DNA of 64,000 nucleotides. Source: Chelydra serpentina. Its lineage: Eukaryota > Chordata > Testudines > Chelydridae. Positions 24,220-34,252 of the stretch are shown here, piece after piece (position 1 is the first letter of the stretch; every line of letters begins with the position of its first letter). Under the pieces are notes generated by a model. It was given only the letters and a program-made list of their open reading frames with translations, made no database searches and was not told the DNA's origin. The DNA is taken from positions 2,418,001-2,482,000 of the forward strand of contig JBAIAC010000042.1 of the NCBI GenBank assembly GCA_037349315.1, read 5' to 3'. The translations under genes and the position numbers were made by a program.

Positions 24220-24960
24220 TAATATTCTTGCGGACGAATGGATGAGGTGTACAAGAACTTGATAGATATGCGCTGCCCATGTGTTTTTAAAAGGTATTTG
24301 GCGGGCAGGGCCTAAGCCACGCCTGTTCCAGCCACAGGAATGTGGTTCCCCCTGCTTGAACATGTCTCCGATGTAAGTTAGGCCAGATGTGACCAAAGAC
24401 AAGCCCATTTGCATGCGAGGTAAATAGAGCCATCAGGCGAGCAACCGGGGGACGATGCGTACTGAAAAATCTTAATCGGGGATGCAGATCGGGCCCTGAG
24501 GAACCCTTCCTGCCTCTTGCAGCAGGGGCAATGAACTTTGAGAGAAGACTTTTCAAAGGTTTACTGCACTATAAAGAAAGGGGCAGAGGACCCCGATGTT
24601 ATCATTCACCTGAGGAAACAAGCCTTGGACTTTGTGGGGATCCCGATGAAAAGCTAGTCAGCCATTGCTGGACAAGGAAGACTGGTGGGGAAACTACCTT
24701 GACTGTAACTTGTTAAGTTAGATCTTTGCTATTTACTTTTGGTCGTTTGTAACCCTTTCTGTCTTTATCCCTTATCCTTGGATTCAGTGAACACCTCTCT
24801 CTCTTTAATTAAATAAACTTGTTTTACGTTTTTATCTAAACCAATTCAGTGCTGTGATTGCGTTGAAGCAGTTGTTAACTCCAGGCAAGATAACCAGCTG
24901 TTGTTCCTCTCTCTTTAAAGGAGCAGCGAATGTCCTCTCTTTTCTGTGACTGTACAGTGA
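24220..24960 (+). repeat. Probable LTR-type repeat
   Basis: The left part matches 17870-18210. The right part has an AATAAA-type poly(A) signal (ttaaataaacttgtttta, 24810-24827) after a pyrimidine-rich stretch, as in many LTRs. I could not define both ends or a target duplication, so the class is tentative. Confidence 0.4.
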
Positions 24961-25079
24961 TGGGGCAGAGGCGGATTAAGATTTATTGGGGCCCTAGGCA
25001 CAAAGAACATTTCCCCTCCCCTCATCTCCTGCCACGGGGCCCCACCTCCTGCTCCTCCCCTTCCTCTCAAGGCCCCACC

Positions 25080-25300
25080 TCCTAGCCTGGCTGGAAGCTG
25101 AGCAGGTCAGATGTTCCCAATCAGTTGTGATCTGGGATCCCAGACTGAGCTGCTGCTGCTCTCCCAGCAGGGTCTGTGCTAGGGAGAAACCTTCATGAAA
25201 GCCCCCTTTGTGCCTAGGCCAGCTGGGGACTTTCTCCAGTGGTTGGAACCTGTCCCTTGGGGAAGCCTCTGTCTCAGACGGGAGCACGTCCCACCAGCAA
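25080..25300 (+). promoter_or_regulatory. Diverged relic of a first-exon unit
   Basis: Carries cagactgagctgctgctgct, cccagcagggtctgtgctag and gactttctccagtggttgga, matching the gene A first exon in inverted orientation and the D-type exon in plus orientation. It is no longer CpG-rich and probably inactive. Confidence 0.4.
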
Positions 25301-25519
25301 TGTCGCGGGGCGAACCAGCAGAGGAAGGAAATGGCTTTTCCTCTGTCAGCTCCTCACCATGTTCCCTGGAAAATCGTTCAGCCCAGGGATGATGCAGTGA
25401 AGGGACGTGAGCGTATTTCAGTGCTGTCCATCTCTCTCCCCACCCGTTCTTTCTCTTGCCCTTTCTGGTGTTTTTGTCTCTCTCTTTTTATCGCCACTTC
25501 GGTCTTTTGGGTTGTCCTA

Positions 25520-26450
25520 TTCATAATCATTTCTGTGTGCCTGAGATGTCTATTTTCCCAGGGCACTCTGTGGGACTCTCTCTTCAAAGCTGACTGGGCA
25601 ATATTAACAGCTACTTAACAGGGTTTTGTACATACATACAACAGCCCTGAAGTTTAACTCTGTGTCCCAACTTCTGGAAAGATCTCTGGCCTGGGTTCCA
25701 CCAGAGAGTGAAGCTGAGGTGCGGGAAGAAAGGGAGCGTAATAGAGTTCTACGTAATATTGTGTGAGCGATTCCAGATCTCATTACAGCAGCAGGGCCGT
25801 TTACCTTTCTGGGTTGGTTTTTATTCCACTTTACGTGGCCCTGGCTGACAGTGAAGTCACCCCCAACCAGGTAGTACAAACTCTTGCTCAGAGACGCACT
25901 GTATGTTTGTACAGACGATTCAAGGGTACATCCACTCTGCAATAAAAGACCCCTGACATGGCTGGGCCTCACAGGGCTCGGGTTGTGGGGCTATAAAATT
26001 GAAGTGCAGACATTCGGGTTGGGGCTGGAGCCCCATGGGGGAAGGTCTCAGATCTCAGGCTCCAGCCCAAGACCAAATGTCTACACAGTTAATTTAGCCC
26101 CGCAGCTGGGGCCTGAGTGAGCTGACCCAGGCTCACACTCAATGGTGCAGGGTTCTTTAAATTCAGTGTAGACGTAATCCAAGCCACACCCCCAGCTGGT
26201 GTAAATTGGCCATCGCTCCATTGGAATACATGGGGCCGGATCCCCAGCTGGTGGGAATCAGAGGGGAGGATCTGGCCCATGGGACTTGCAACACACACAC
26301 ATTTTGCAGCCAGTCCCAAGCTGGGGTGTGTGTGTGTAAAAATTCACTCCTGACACAGCCCCACAAGGTGCAGGGATGGATCAGCCAGGCTGAGCGGATC
26401 ATTCACGCTAAAATCCCCAGCCAGCTGCTCAGGGGGCCGGGAGGGGCAGT
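25520..26450 (-). repeat. Inverted segmental copy of 36610-37130
   Basis: The reverse complement of this stretch matches 36610-37130 over several hundred bases (for example cccagccagctgctcagggg at the right end and caggcacacagaaatgatta at the left end). About 380 bp near 25890-26270 are an extra insert here. Each copy lies to the left of a D-type first exon (D and E respectively) but in opposite orientation. Confidence 0.7.
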
Positions 26451-26639
26451 TTACACCAGCGTCCGCAGAGCCAGCAGGATCGGGTCACCCCTGCTGCAGA
26501 CAGAGTGAAACCCGGAGGCAGCGTTCCCTCGGTGGGGGGCGTGCAAGGGGGAACGTCTCTTTACCAGGGTGTGCTGTGTCTGAGAGCAGGGGCTGCTCAG
26601 TGGGGAGCGTCTCCCTCTCGGGGCTGGGATCCCAGCTCC

Positions 26640-26870
26640 AGTGTGGGGGGCTCTGTCTTCCCGTGCTGGGGGCTCTGCCCTGGGAGAGGCTCCTGGGGAG
26701 CAGCGGGAAGGGCCCGGCTGGAGATTCCCCTCTCCCGGCTGCAGCCCGGGCTCCGGGCTCCCCGCACCAGCCGCCGGGGCTCGGGGATTTTGCACGGGGA
26801 CAGCGCGGGGAACCAGGAATCCACCCAGCAACCGAGCGTTACTGTAGCCAATTCACTTCCGTCCCAAGCT
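26640..26870 (-). promoter_or_regulatory. Orphan CpG-rich first-exon copy facing gene D
   Basis: On the minus strand this is nearly the same as the gene C first exon (gcggctggtgcggggagccc and on). Where gene C has the donor GGGAAG|GTAAGAG, this copy has GGGAAGACAGAG, so the splice site is missing. It is head-to-head with the D first exon, with about 200 bp between. Confidence 0.6.
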
Positions 26871-27029
26871 CCCTTCTGGGTCCTAGCGCTGGGCTCATTC
26901 ACAGCAGCCCCCTGCCCCCGGGGCAGCCTGGCGGGCCACTCGGGGGCGTTCATACCATCACAGATGTGTAGGGCTGGAAGGGACCTCGACTGAGCATCCT
27001 CCGCCCATAGGAGCCCAGCAGCGACTTGC

Positions 27030-27259
27030 GCGGGGCCCGGTTCGTGGGACAGACAGACACTGCCCACGCTCGGGCTCTGTTTACCTTCCCGGGTCAGACC
27101 TCGCCGCCGCCTCCTCCATTGTGAGCCGGGGGCCCGGGCTGAGCCGCTGCGGCTCCCCAGCGGGGTGTGCGCGGGGAGAGCCCGGCACGAACCCCCATCT
27201 CCGCCCCCCGGGGCAGCCCCGGGCTCGGCCCGCACCAGCCCCCGAGCCGGAGCCTGCAG
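27030..27259 (+). promoter_or_regulatory. CpG-island first exon and promoter of gene D
   Basis: Landmarks ctctgtttaccttcccggg, gcctcctccattgtgagcc and ggagcctgcag, ending at the donor CTGCAG|GTGATG (exon end 27259). Nearly the same unit occurs at 39070-39251, 59360-59560 (minus) and 61930-62130. CpG density stays high to about 27550. No TATA box is seen. The exon is probably untranslated. Confidence 0.65.
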
Positions 27260-27894
27260 GTGATGGGGGGGCCCCGGGGGGAAGGGCCGGGCCGGGGCGG
27301 GAAAGTGACTCTGCACCAGCGGCCCCGCAGCCTCGGATCTCGCCGCCCCGGGAAGCTGCTCCCTGGCTGGGGAGGCGCCTGGCGGGGGGACCGGAGCTGC
27401 AGCCCCAGCAGCGAGTCGCTACCCGGGCTCTGCCCAGGATCTGCTCCCGGGGCCAGCTGGGGGTTCAGGCAGGGGGGAGAGCGGCTGGGGGGGGGCATGG
27501 GCGGGCCCCAGGGGGGGTTCCCTGTTGTGTCCCTGGGGCTGGGTTGTCAGGGAGGGGAGGGGTGAGAAATGAGACTGAAATGGGGGGGGGGGTTATTGTT
27601 CATCTGCAAATGTAACCCCGCTACAAAACTAGGAGCCCCCCCCCGACAGGCCCCTTCGTGCCCCAGCGATGGGTGAATCTCCCCAGCCCTGAACTGCTGC
27701 CGGGGCGCTGTTTGCTGCATCAGAGACACCTGCTCTGAAAGGGGCAGGATCCTGTTCTACTGACCAGCCCCGTGTGTGACCCGCTCCCAGACTGGCTCCT
27801 AATGCACGTGTGTCAGGCAGCCTGAATAACCTGCTAGTGGTGTTGTGTGGGGGGGTTATAGTGAGATCAATCGGCTCAAATTTCATTTCTCTTC
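27260..27894 (+). other. First-intron block of gene D
   Basis: The CpG-rich part is followed by the conserved landmarks cagcgatgggtgaatctccc, caggatcctgttctactgac and ctcctaatgcacg. This block is the uninterrupted counterpart of the LINE insertion site at 62705-63782. Confidence 0.6.
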
Positions 27895-28290
27895 TGTATA
27901 AATAGCCTTGGACGAATTAGATTTTTTTAGGGTAAACGTCACTTTCACCCTATACACACAAACAGACGAAAAAGTATTTCCATGGCTAATAGTCAAAGTG
28001 AACAGAGAGGCAAAGTAGGAAAAATGCTGCTTGAGAACTTCTTGAAGTTTGTTTTAAGGATAGTTACTTGGTATGTTTTGACATGTGATGCTGACAATGT
28101 GTGTTTTAATGGCTATAAAGCTTTAAGTTTTTAATCCCAATATCTACAGTCATGAAATGATTATTGTCTAACTCACCCTGTAATTTCCTGCTACTGTGAA
28201 AATTTAAAGCAATAAAAAGGAAATGCTTAAAAATAAACATTGATAATATCCATTGACATAGTTAAAAAAAATTCTGCCAGGCCTATATAT
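27895..28290 (+). repeat. AT-rich interspersed repeat, family unassigned
   Basis: Same family as 13600-14120 (aggcaaagtaggaaaaatgc, tgacatgtgatgctgacaat, gaaatgattattgtctaact). Shared with the F and G blocks, so present before they were duplicated. Confidence 0.65.
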
Positions 28291-29015
28291 AAATATAGCA
28301 ATACAATCACCACTAATCTAGTCCCCTTACTCTCCAATAATAAACTATTGCTCTATAACCTTTCAGATTTTTTCCCTTTTTTTCCATTTGCCAGATTTTG
28401 ATATAAAATCATCTCAAATTTTGTTCAGTTTCTCTATTTAGAGAGGAATATATTATCTGCTAATTTATTTCTCTAAATACCCACTACTAAGAAAATTAAT
28501 TGACTTCTCCTTTCTAATTAACTTACACATTAATCATTTCCATATTTTCTCAGTTTTCAAATAGTAATATAAAATCTCCTCAAAATTCACTGAAGTTTGC
28601 ACTCTAATTTTTTGAATTATATAAGATTTCCTCAATTTGGGATGAGAAATATTGCCCTCCCAATATTGAGTCATTGGTCTGATTACAAGAAGAAAATATC
28701 AGGTACTCTAAAGGCCTCTTGAATTCTAGCAGAGAAAATCGTAAAGAGAACGAATGGCTGAAAGTGAAAGCCAGAGAAATATAAAAGAAAAATTAGGGTG
28801 ATTAACTACTGAAAAAACTAACAAGGGAAGCGGTGGATTTTCCATCTCTTAAATTCCTCACTGGATGCCTTGGTACATGTGTTTTAGTCCAAGACAAGTG
28901 ACTGGGCTCAATGCAGGAGTAACTGGATGAATGGCACTGGCTTCTATCATACAGGAGGTCAGACTAGATTTTCTAAATTCAGTGGTCTCTTCCACTTCTG
29001 GCCTTAAAAATCCAT
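28291..29015 (+). repeat. AT-rich sequence and decayed CR1-like fragment
   Basis: 28291-28660 is AT-rich. 28780-29015 looks like a CR1 3' end (gaagcggtggattttccatc, aggaggtcagactagattt). The matching part of gene E lacks about 500 bp, from 28740 to 29430 in this copy. Confidence 0.5.
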
Positions 29016-30412
29016 AACATCACATGGGCATTGGGTGGGTGGGAGATTAAAGTCCCCAGTGATAAACTTTCCCCCTGATATCTGCGAATCAAGTTGTTTC
29101 CTCCATATTTAATGAGGCTCCCTCGGCTAAGGGACCAGTGTCTCCCAGATACTGATGGGGAAATGGCCGAGGGCTAGATGTACAAAGGGATTTAGGCATT
29201 ACAAGATCAGCGTAGCAGCACCTCACGTTCAGATGCCCAGCTTCCAAGTGGAATCCACAGTTAGTCTCCCAGACTTCCCTATATTATACCTGGGCAGAGC
29301 TAAAAATGGGATCCACAAAACACAGCATGCTGACTGGGGAGCTGCCTGAGCTAGCCGATAGGAAATGCTGAAGAGTGGGGTGGGTCATATGCCCCTTCCC
29401 CTCAAAGGGACATAGGCAGCTATCTCTACTTGGTCACTCTTGGCTGTGAACCCTCTCCTGGAGTTTGGTATATAAGACTATGGGGCTTTCCAGGGTACGT
29501 CTCCCTGTCTCTCCCATTGAAGCTGTTCCACCATGTATGAATAATGACATATGCGTTGGGTAAGAGCGAGTGAGACTGACTCCAGCCCTGGGGCAGGGCC
29601 CTCACCTGGGTTTGAGGAGACCCAGGTTTCAGGCCCACTCCTCCAATGTCTATTTAGATCTTTCTGTCTGGGCTGACCCAGCCTGTCTCCCTTGTGTACC
29701 TTTTCCTAGCAACATTTATTGTTATCGGTGGTTGTAGCTGTGTATGAACTGTCACTCTCTGTCTGAAAATGGAGCTCCCCACTGGGGTAGGACGGCCCGA
29801 TCCCAGGGACTGACAACAACACATCCTGTGGGGAGACGGGAAACCCGTTCAGAGAGGGGATTTTCAGGGGGCTGCTGGTGGATTTGTGTTAGAAGGGCTG
29901 GAGCAGGAAATACACAGGGTGAGGGAGGTGGTGACAGGGAGGGGGTAACCTGCTGGGACGTCTTCAGTTTGTGGCATAATGTTCAGAACAGGACCTTTTG
30001 GGGGACGGAATAAAAATTCCCCCATTTCTGGAACGGGAAAGAAACCAACAGGGCTGGTAAAATTGACTAATTGACTGGACTTTCAGTGCTGGAGCCTGAA
30101 CCCACTAGACAGAGGCTGCTCTGAAATACAAAGGGGGCACCCAGGGGTGAGGCCCTGGGGAGATGCCCCATCCCCTCACTCCCAGTTGCTGGGAATGGAG
30201 CGGGTGTTGGGATTCCTGTCCCTGGACCCTGCTGAGGGGCTCCATCTCCTGTATCAGCCTCTGGATAGCAGGTGTATGATAAATGGGAAGGCCCCTGCCC
30301 TCCTCCATCGGCTGGGAGGGACAAGGAGCTCTCTCTTTCTCCCCTCCTGAAGTCTGGCTGCTCTGAGCAGGGTGAGGGTGGGATTCTATATCTCTGGTGC
30401 TTGTTGTTTCAG
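29016..30412 (+). other. Intron of gene D with relic of the start exon
   Basis: Paralogous to 39890-41114 (E) and 55060-56440 (F). At about 29805-29858 lies the counterpart of the B/C start exon, but its donor reads TTCAGA|GAGGGG instead of CTCGG|GTAGGG and no ATG is present. E (40255-40310) and F (55735-55795) carry the same GA change. The exon is dead in all three. Confidence 0.6.
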
Positions 30413-30539
30413 ATGCTGCTGACCTTCGAGGAGGTGGCTGTGCATTTCACCGAGGGGCAGGGGGCTCTGCTGTACCCCGGTCCGAGAGCCCTCTACAGGG
30501 ACGTCATGCAGGAGAACTATGAGACGGTGACCTCGCTGG
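30413..30539 (+). CDS. Gene D KRAB-A exon (127 nt)
   Basis: Acceptor TTGTTTCAG, donor CTGG|GTAAGG. It begins [12 protein letters not shown] and continues [20 protein letters not shown]. Against [10 protein letters not shown] in the paralogues, D has [10 protein letters not shown], changing a conserved Asp and the AQ pair. The ATG at 30413 is the best start, because the separate start exon is dead. Phase 1 joins it directly to the finger exon at 31627. Confidence 0.88.
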
Positions 30540-30631
30540 GTAAGGGAGTCCTGTTGCCTTGGTTATTGGAAGCTGCGGGGGTCTGTGATGTGGCCAGTTT
30601 GGCTCATACTCAGGTTCTTCCCTGGTCACTT

Positions 30632-30910
30632 ACGTTACGTCCACACAGCATCTGGGAGGTGGGATTCCCAGCCCAGGTAGGTTAACATGCACTAGTTCTG
30701 CTAGAGCTAGTGCCTACAAGTAGCCACGCAGACAGCACCTTGGGCGAGCCACCTGAGTACATGCCCAGAGGTAGAGCAGGATTGTACTCAGGTGACTAGT
30801 CTGAGCCACAGCCTGTGCTGCCATGGTCACACTGCTATTATTCAACGCTCGTGCTTGTCCATCGACCAAGCTGGGAATTACACCTCGCAGCAGCTGTGTG
30901 AACAGATCCT
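30632..30910 (+). mobile_element. Inverted-repeat MITE in the KRAB intron
   Basis: The left end (cacagcatctgggaggtggg) and right end (tgggaattacacctcgcagc) are inverted relatives of each other. Copies sit at the matching place in E (41340-41630) and F (54480-54775), so it predates that duplication. A partial further copy is at 40480-40620. Confidence 0.6.
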
Positions 30911-31626
30911 TCGATTTCAGAAGAGTGACTCCATAGTCCCCACAGCCCTTTGATCTCCATTCCCCCTGCGATGGGATAGAAGCATCAGAAACACAAGGGA
31001 GGCCTATTTCATCTCTATCCTGCATCCTTTGAGGTGGCAGAAGCATCGTCTTCTCCAGTCTGTATTCATTCATGTCTCTTCTCCTCCCTTCCTGGGACTA
31101 GCTCCATTCTTGGGGCAGATGTCACCCACCCACGGTGACTGAGATCTGGCAGGAGCTCCCTGCCCCGGACTTTATGACCCCCCTGGGTGTTTGGACGGGA
31201 TCTGGAGGCAGAATCCAATATCTCCATTGTAGATCCCTGGTGCTCTGTGTTGCCTGTTAGAACCAGGTTATTTCTTCCAAGCATGGAGGCTTTATTCTTT
31301 TTTTATAATTTATTTTTAAAACCTCTGTTTCTGGCGTCACCCTGTGGTGCCATTGTTGTACCTGGTGCAGTACACTGTGAAACTAGAGTGAGAGAGAGGG
31401 CGTAAAAAACAGAGAAGCTTTCATGCTTGGAAGATGAGGAGAAATATCCCAGTTCTAATGGATCCTGGCGCACCAGGGACCCACTTCTGAGAAGGAAAAA
31501 TTACAGAGGGGTTAGTAAATGTTCCCTTTCTCAGTCGCCCCAGCAGTTGTGTTGCTGTTCCCCTTTTGTTCCTTTCTCCCCAGCACGGGGGATGACTCCT
31601 GTCTGGATTCTCTCTCTGTATTCCAG

Positions 31627-32912
31627 GGGGTGCTGGGATGGTGAGTGAGAATGATGAGGAGAATCCACAGCAGGAAGGTGGTGAGGACGTGGGTCTGCAG
31701 GGAACGGTATTGGGAAGATCCGAGGAGAATTTTTACCAGAATCATAAACCAGGAAAAACCTGCGAAAACCAGCGCAGGTCGGAGAGGCTGCTGGGATATG
31801 ACCCAGAGAAGAAAATGTGTGAACCCATAAATCATGGTGGAGAGTGCAAGGATCTCAAGGAAACCACAGCCCAGCTGGGAATCCCCACAGAAGAGAGAAA
31901 AAACACATGCAGTGAGTGTGGGAAAAGCTTTATGCGGAGGTCACATCTTATTTCCCATCAGAGGATCCACACTGGAGAGAAACCGTACAAGTGCCTTGTC
32001 TGTGCGAAAGGCTTCAATCAGACTGCAAATCTTATTTCACATCAGAGGATCCACACAGGGGAGAAACCCTATAAATGTCTTGACTGTGGGAAAGGTTTCA
32101 ATCAGGGTTCGCATCTTATTAGGCATGAGAGAACCCACACGGGCGAGCAACCTTATAAATGTCTTGACTGTGGGAAAGGTTTCATTCAGAGCTCACATCT
32201 TATTAGGCACGAGAGAACCCACACGGGTGAGAAACCCTATAAATGCCTGGACTGTGGGAAAAGCTTTGTTCTGAGCTCAGATCTTATTTCACATCAGAGT
32301 AGCCACACAGGAGAAAAACCCTATAAATGCCTGCACTGTGGGGAAAGTTTTGATTGGAACATGCAGCTTGTTAGACATCAGAAGCACCACACAGGAGAGA
32401 AACCCTACAAATGCCTGGTTTGTGGGAAAGCATTTAGTGACAGTTCTGCCCTTATTATTCATCAGAGAGTTCACACAGGAGAGAAACCTTATAAATGCCT
32501 CGACTGTGGGAGAAGATTCAATCGGAGCGCACACCTTACTAGACACAAGAGAACCCACACGGGAGATAAACCCTACAAGTGTCCAGACTGTGGGAAAAGC
32601 TTCAATCAGAGCGCGTACCTCATTTCACATCAGAGAACTCACACAGGAGAGAAACCCTATAAATGCCTCGAGTGTGGGAAACGATTCAGCTGGAGTTCCA
32701 ATCTGATTTCACATCAAAGAACTCACACAGGAGAGAGACCGTATAAGTGCCTGGACTGTGGGAAAAGGTTTATCGACAACTCTGCCCGTATTAAACACCA
32801 CAAAATCCATACAGGAGAGAAGCCCTATAAATGCCTCGATTGTGGGAAAAGTTTCAGTCGGAGATCAACCCATGTTCGACATCAGAGAATTCACACAGGA
32901 GAGAAACCTTGA
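31627..32912 (+). CDS. Gene D zinc-finger exon: KRAB-C2H2 protein with 12 fingers
   Basis: Acceptor TGTATTCCAG. Joined 30413-30539 and 31627-32912, the gene encodes 470 residues. Residues 47-136 form an acidic linker with a vestigial finger ([13 protein letters not shown]). Twelve fingers run from residue 137 to the end. Helix residues -1, 3 and 6 are RHS, QNS, QHR, QHR, LDS, WQR, DAI, RHR, QYS, WNS, DAK and RTR. In finger 11 the core Leu is Arg, and in finger 12 it is His (STHVRH). Finger 2 has CLVCAKGF with Ala after the second Cys. The protein is expected in the nucleus. Without KRAB-B it forms a subfamily with E and F. Confidence 0.95.
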
Positions 32913-33578
32913 ATGTTGGAGATGCTTCAGCTGAGGTCAGCTTGTATCAGGCCATAGGAAACCCATACAGGGAATAGTCCTCTTAAATATCTTTAACTTG
33001 GAAAATGTTTCAAGTGGAATTGACATATCGGGGGAGAGGGGAGGAATAGCTCAGTGGTTTGAGCATTGGCTTGCTAAACCCAGGGTTGTGAGTTCAATCC
33101 TTGAGGGGGCCATTTGGGGATCTGGGGCAAAAATGGGGGATTGGTCCTGCTTTGAGCAGGGGGTTGGACTGGATGACCTCCTAAGGTCCCTTCCAACCCT
33201 GATATTCTATGATTCTATGAAGACTCCACCCAGGAGAGAAATTGTATCAGTTCCATCACTAGGACTGGCTTTATTTTTTAAAAAAATCCAATTCCCTTGC
33301 ACACGTCTTTGATTTCATTCATGCTAAGTCAGACTCATGAGGGCTGCAGATTTAAGTGTCACAGACCTGGAGGGAAAATTCAAATGAATCCCCAACATTG
33401 GGTGATTGTTCTGAGCTTAAATCCCAATGTACATGTACTGGTGAAGCAGCTTCTGGTATCTTTCCTGCCAACCTCTAATTATTTGCAGACAGTAGTTTTG
33501 GTTTTCTCCTTTCATTAAGATGATGTTACAATTTTTGTAACTAATGTGACGGTGTAAGATGGTTCCAAACAGGGCAGG
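32913..33578 (+). other. 3' UTR and flank of gene D
   Basis: It starts with a relic finger out of frame and is interrupted by a SINE (33036-33220). It then continues with the conserved block at 33355-33425 shared with B, E and F. Confidence 0.6.
33036..33220 (+). mobile_element. tRNA-derived SINE in gene D 3' flank
   Basis: Box-A-like TAGCTCAGTGGTTTGAGCA and box-B-like GGTTGTGAGTTCAATCC, with a CR1-like tail ending attctatgattctatga. In E (43640-43680) and F (52545-52580) the flanking sequence is continuous across this point, so the SINE arrived after the D/E/F duplication. Confidence 0.9.
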
Positions 33579-33701
33579 TAGGGTGACCAGATGTCCCAAT
33601 TTTATAGGGACAGTCCCGATTTTTGGGTCTTTTTCTTATATAGGCTCCTATTACTCCCCACCCCCGTCCCGATTTTTCACACTTGCTATCTGGTCACCCT
33701 A
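33579..33701 (+). mobile_element. hAT-type MITE, family 1
   Basis: Ends TAGGGTGACCAGA and TCTGGTCACCCTA with the perfect 8-bp duplication AGGGCAGG (33571-33578, 33702-33709). Confidence 0.9.
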
Positions 33702-34120
33702 AGGGCAGGTGTAGAGAGTTCAGAGGAGAATATGGGTAGGCCTGTTCTCTTGGTTTTGAATCATCTGAAACAAGCTCTGGGACGTCGATTATTATGAACC
33801 TGAGAGTGTCTTATAGTCCACCCTGTATTGTGGATGGTTCGCTATTTGCTGAAGGCCATTTCGTCACCGAGGAAGATATCAGTTTTGTTTTACAGGATGT
33901 AGTGCAGGTTTATTGGGGACTCCGTAAGACAAATGACCACTTGGTAGAACACAGTCTTATTTTATTGGTACCATTTTATGACCCCTTGCCATGAGATCTT
34001 AGTGTTGTTTGAACAATGATTATTATACATCACCATCAGCACAAACACCGACGGGGCCCGTGTGAGAGTTGCAGGCCGAGAGGCAGAGACTGAAACGGGG
34101 AAGGAAGTTCCTGCCTGATC

Positions 34121-34244
34121 TAGGGTGACCAGATGTCCCGATTTTATAGGGACAGTCCCGATTTTGGGGTATTTTTCTTATATAGTTTCCTATTACCCCC
34201 CATTCCCTGTCCCGATTTTTCACACCTGCTGTCTGGTCACCCTA
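34121..34244 (+). mobile_element. hAT-type MITE, family 1
   Basis: Same ends, with the perfect 8-bp duplication GCCTGATC (34113-34120, 34245-34252). E and F show the undisturbed site (ctgcccgatccctgcaat near 44550 in E). Confidence 0.92.
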
Positions 34245-34252
34245 GCCTGATC

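Noticed and set aside
27121..27615. Pro/Gly/Arg-rich frames over all CpG islands (also 39158-39699, 59049-59630, 61861-62499)
   Set aside because: GC-rich DNA rarely contains stops. The frames are not conserved between copies, which carry indels of no multiple of three, so they fit untranslated exon and intron.
33054..33100. Possible tRNA gene in the SINE head (box A and box B like)
   Set aside because: The segment continues into a SINE body and CR1-like tail and recurs at 16401 and 52085, so it is a tRNA-derived SINE, not a tRNA gene.
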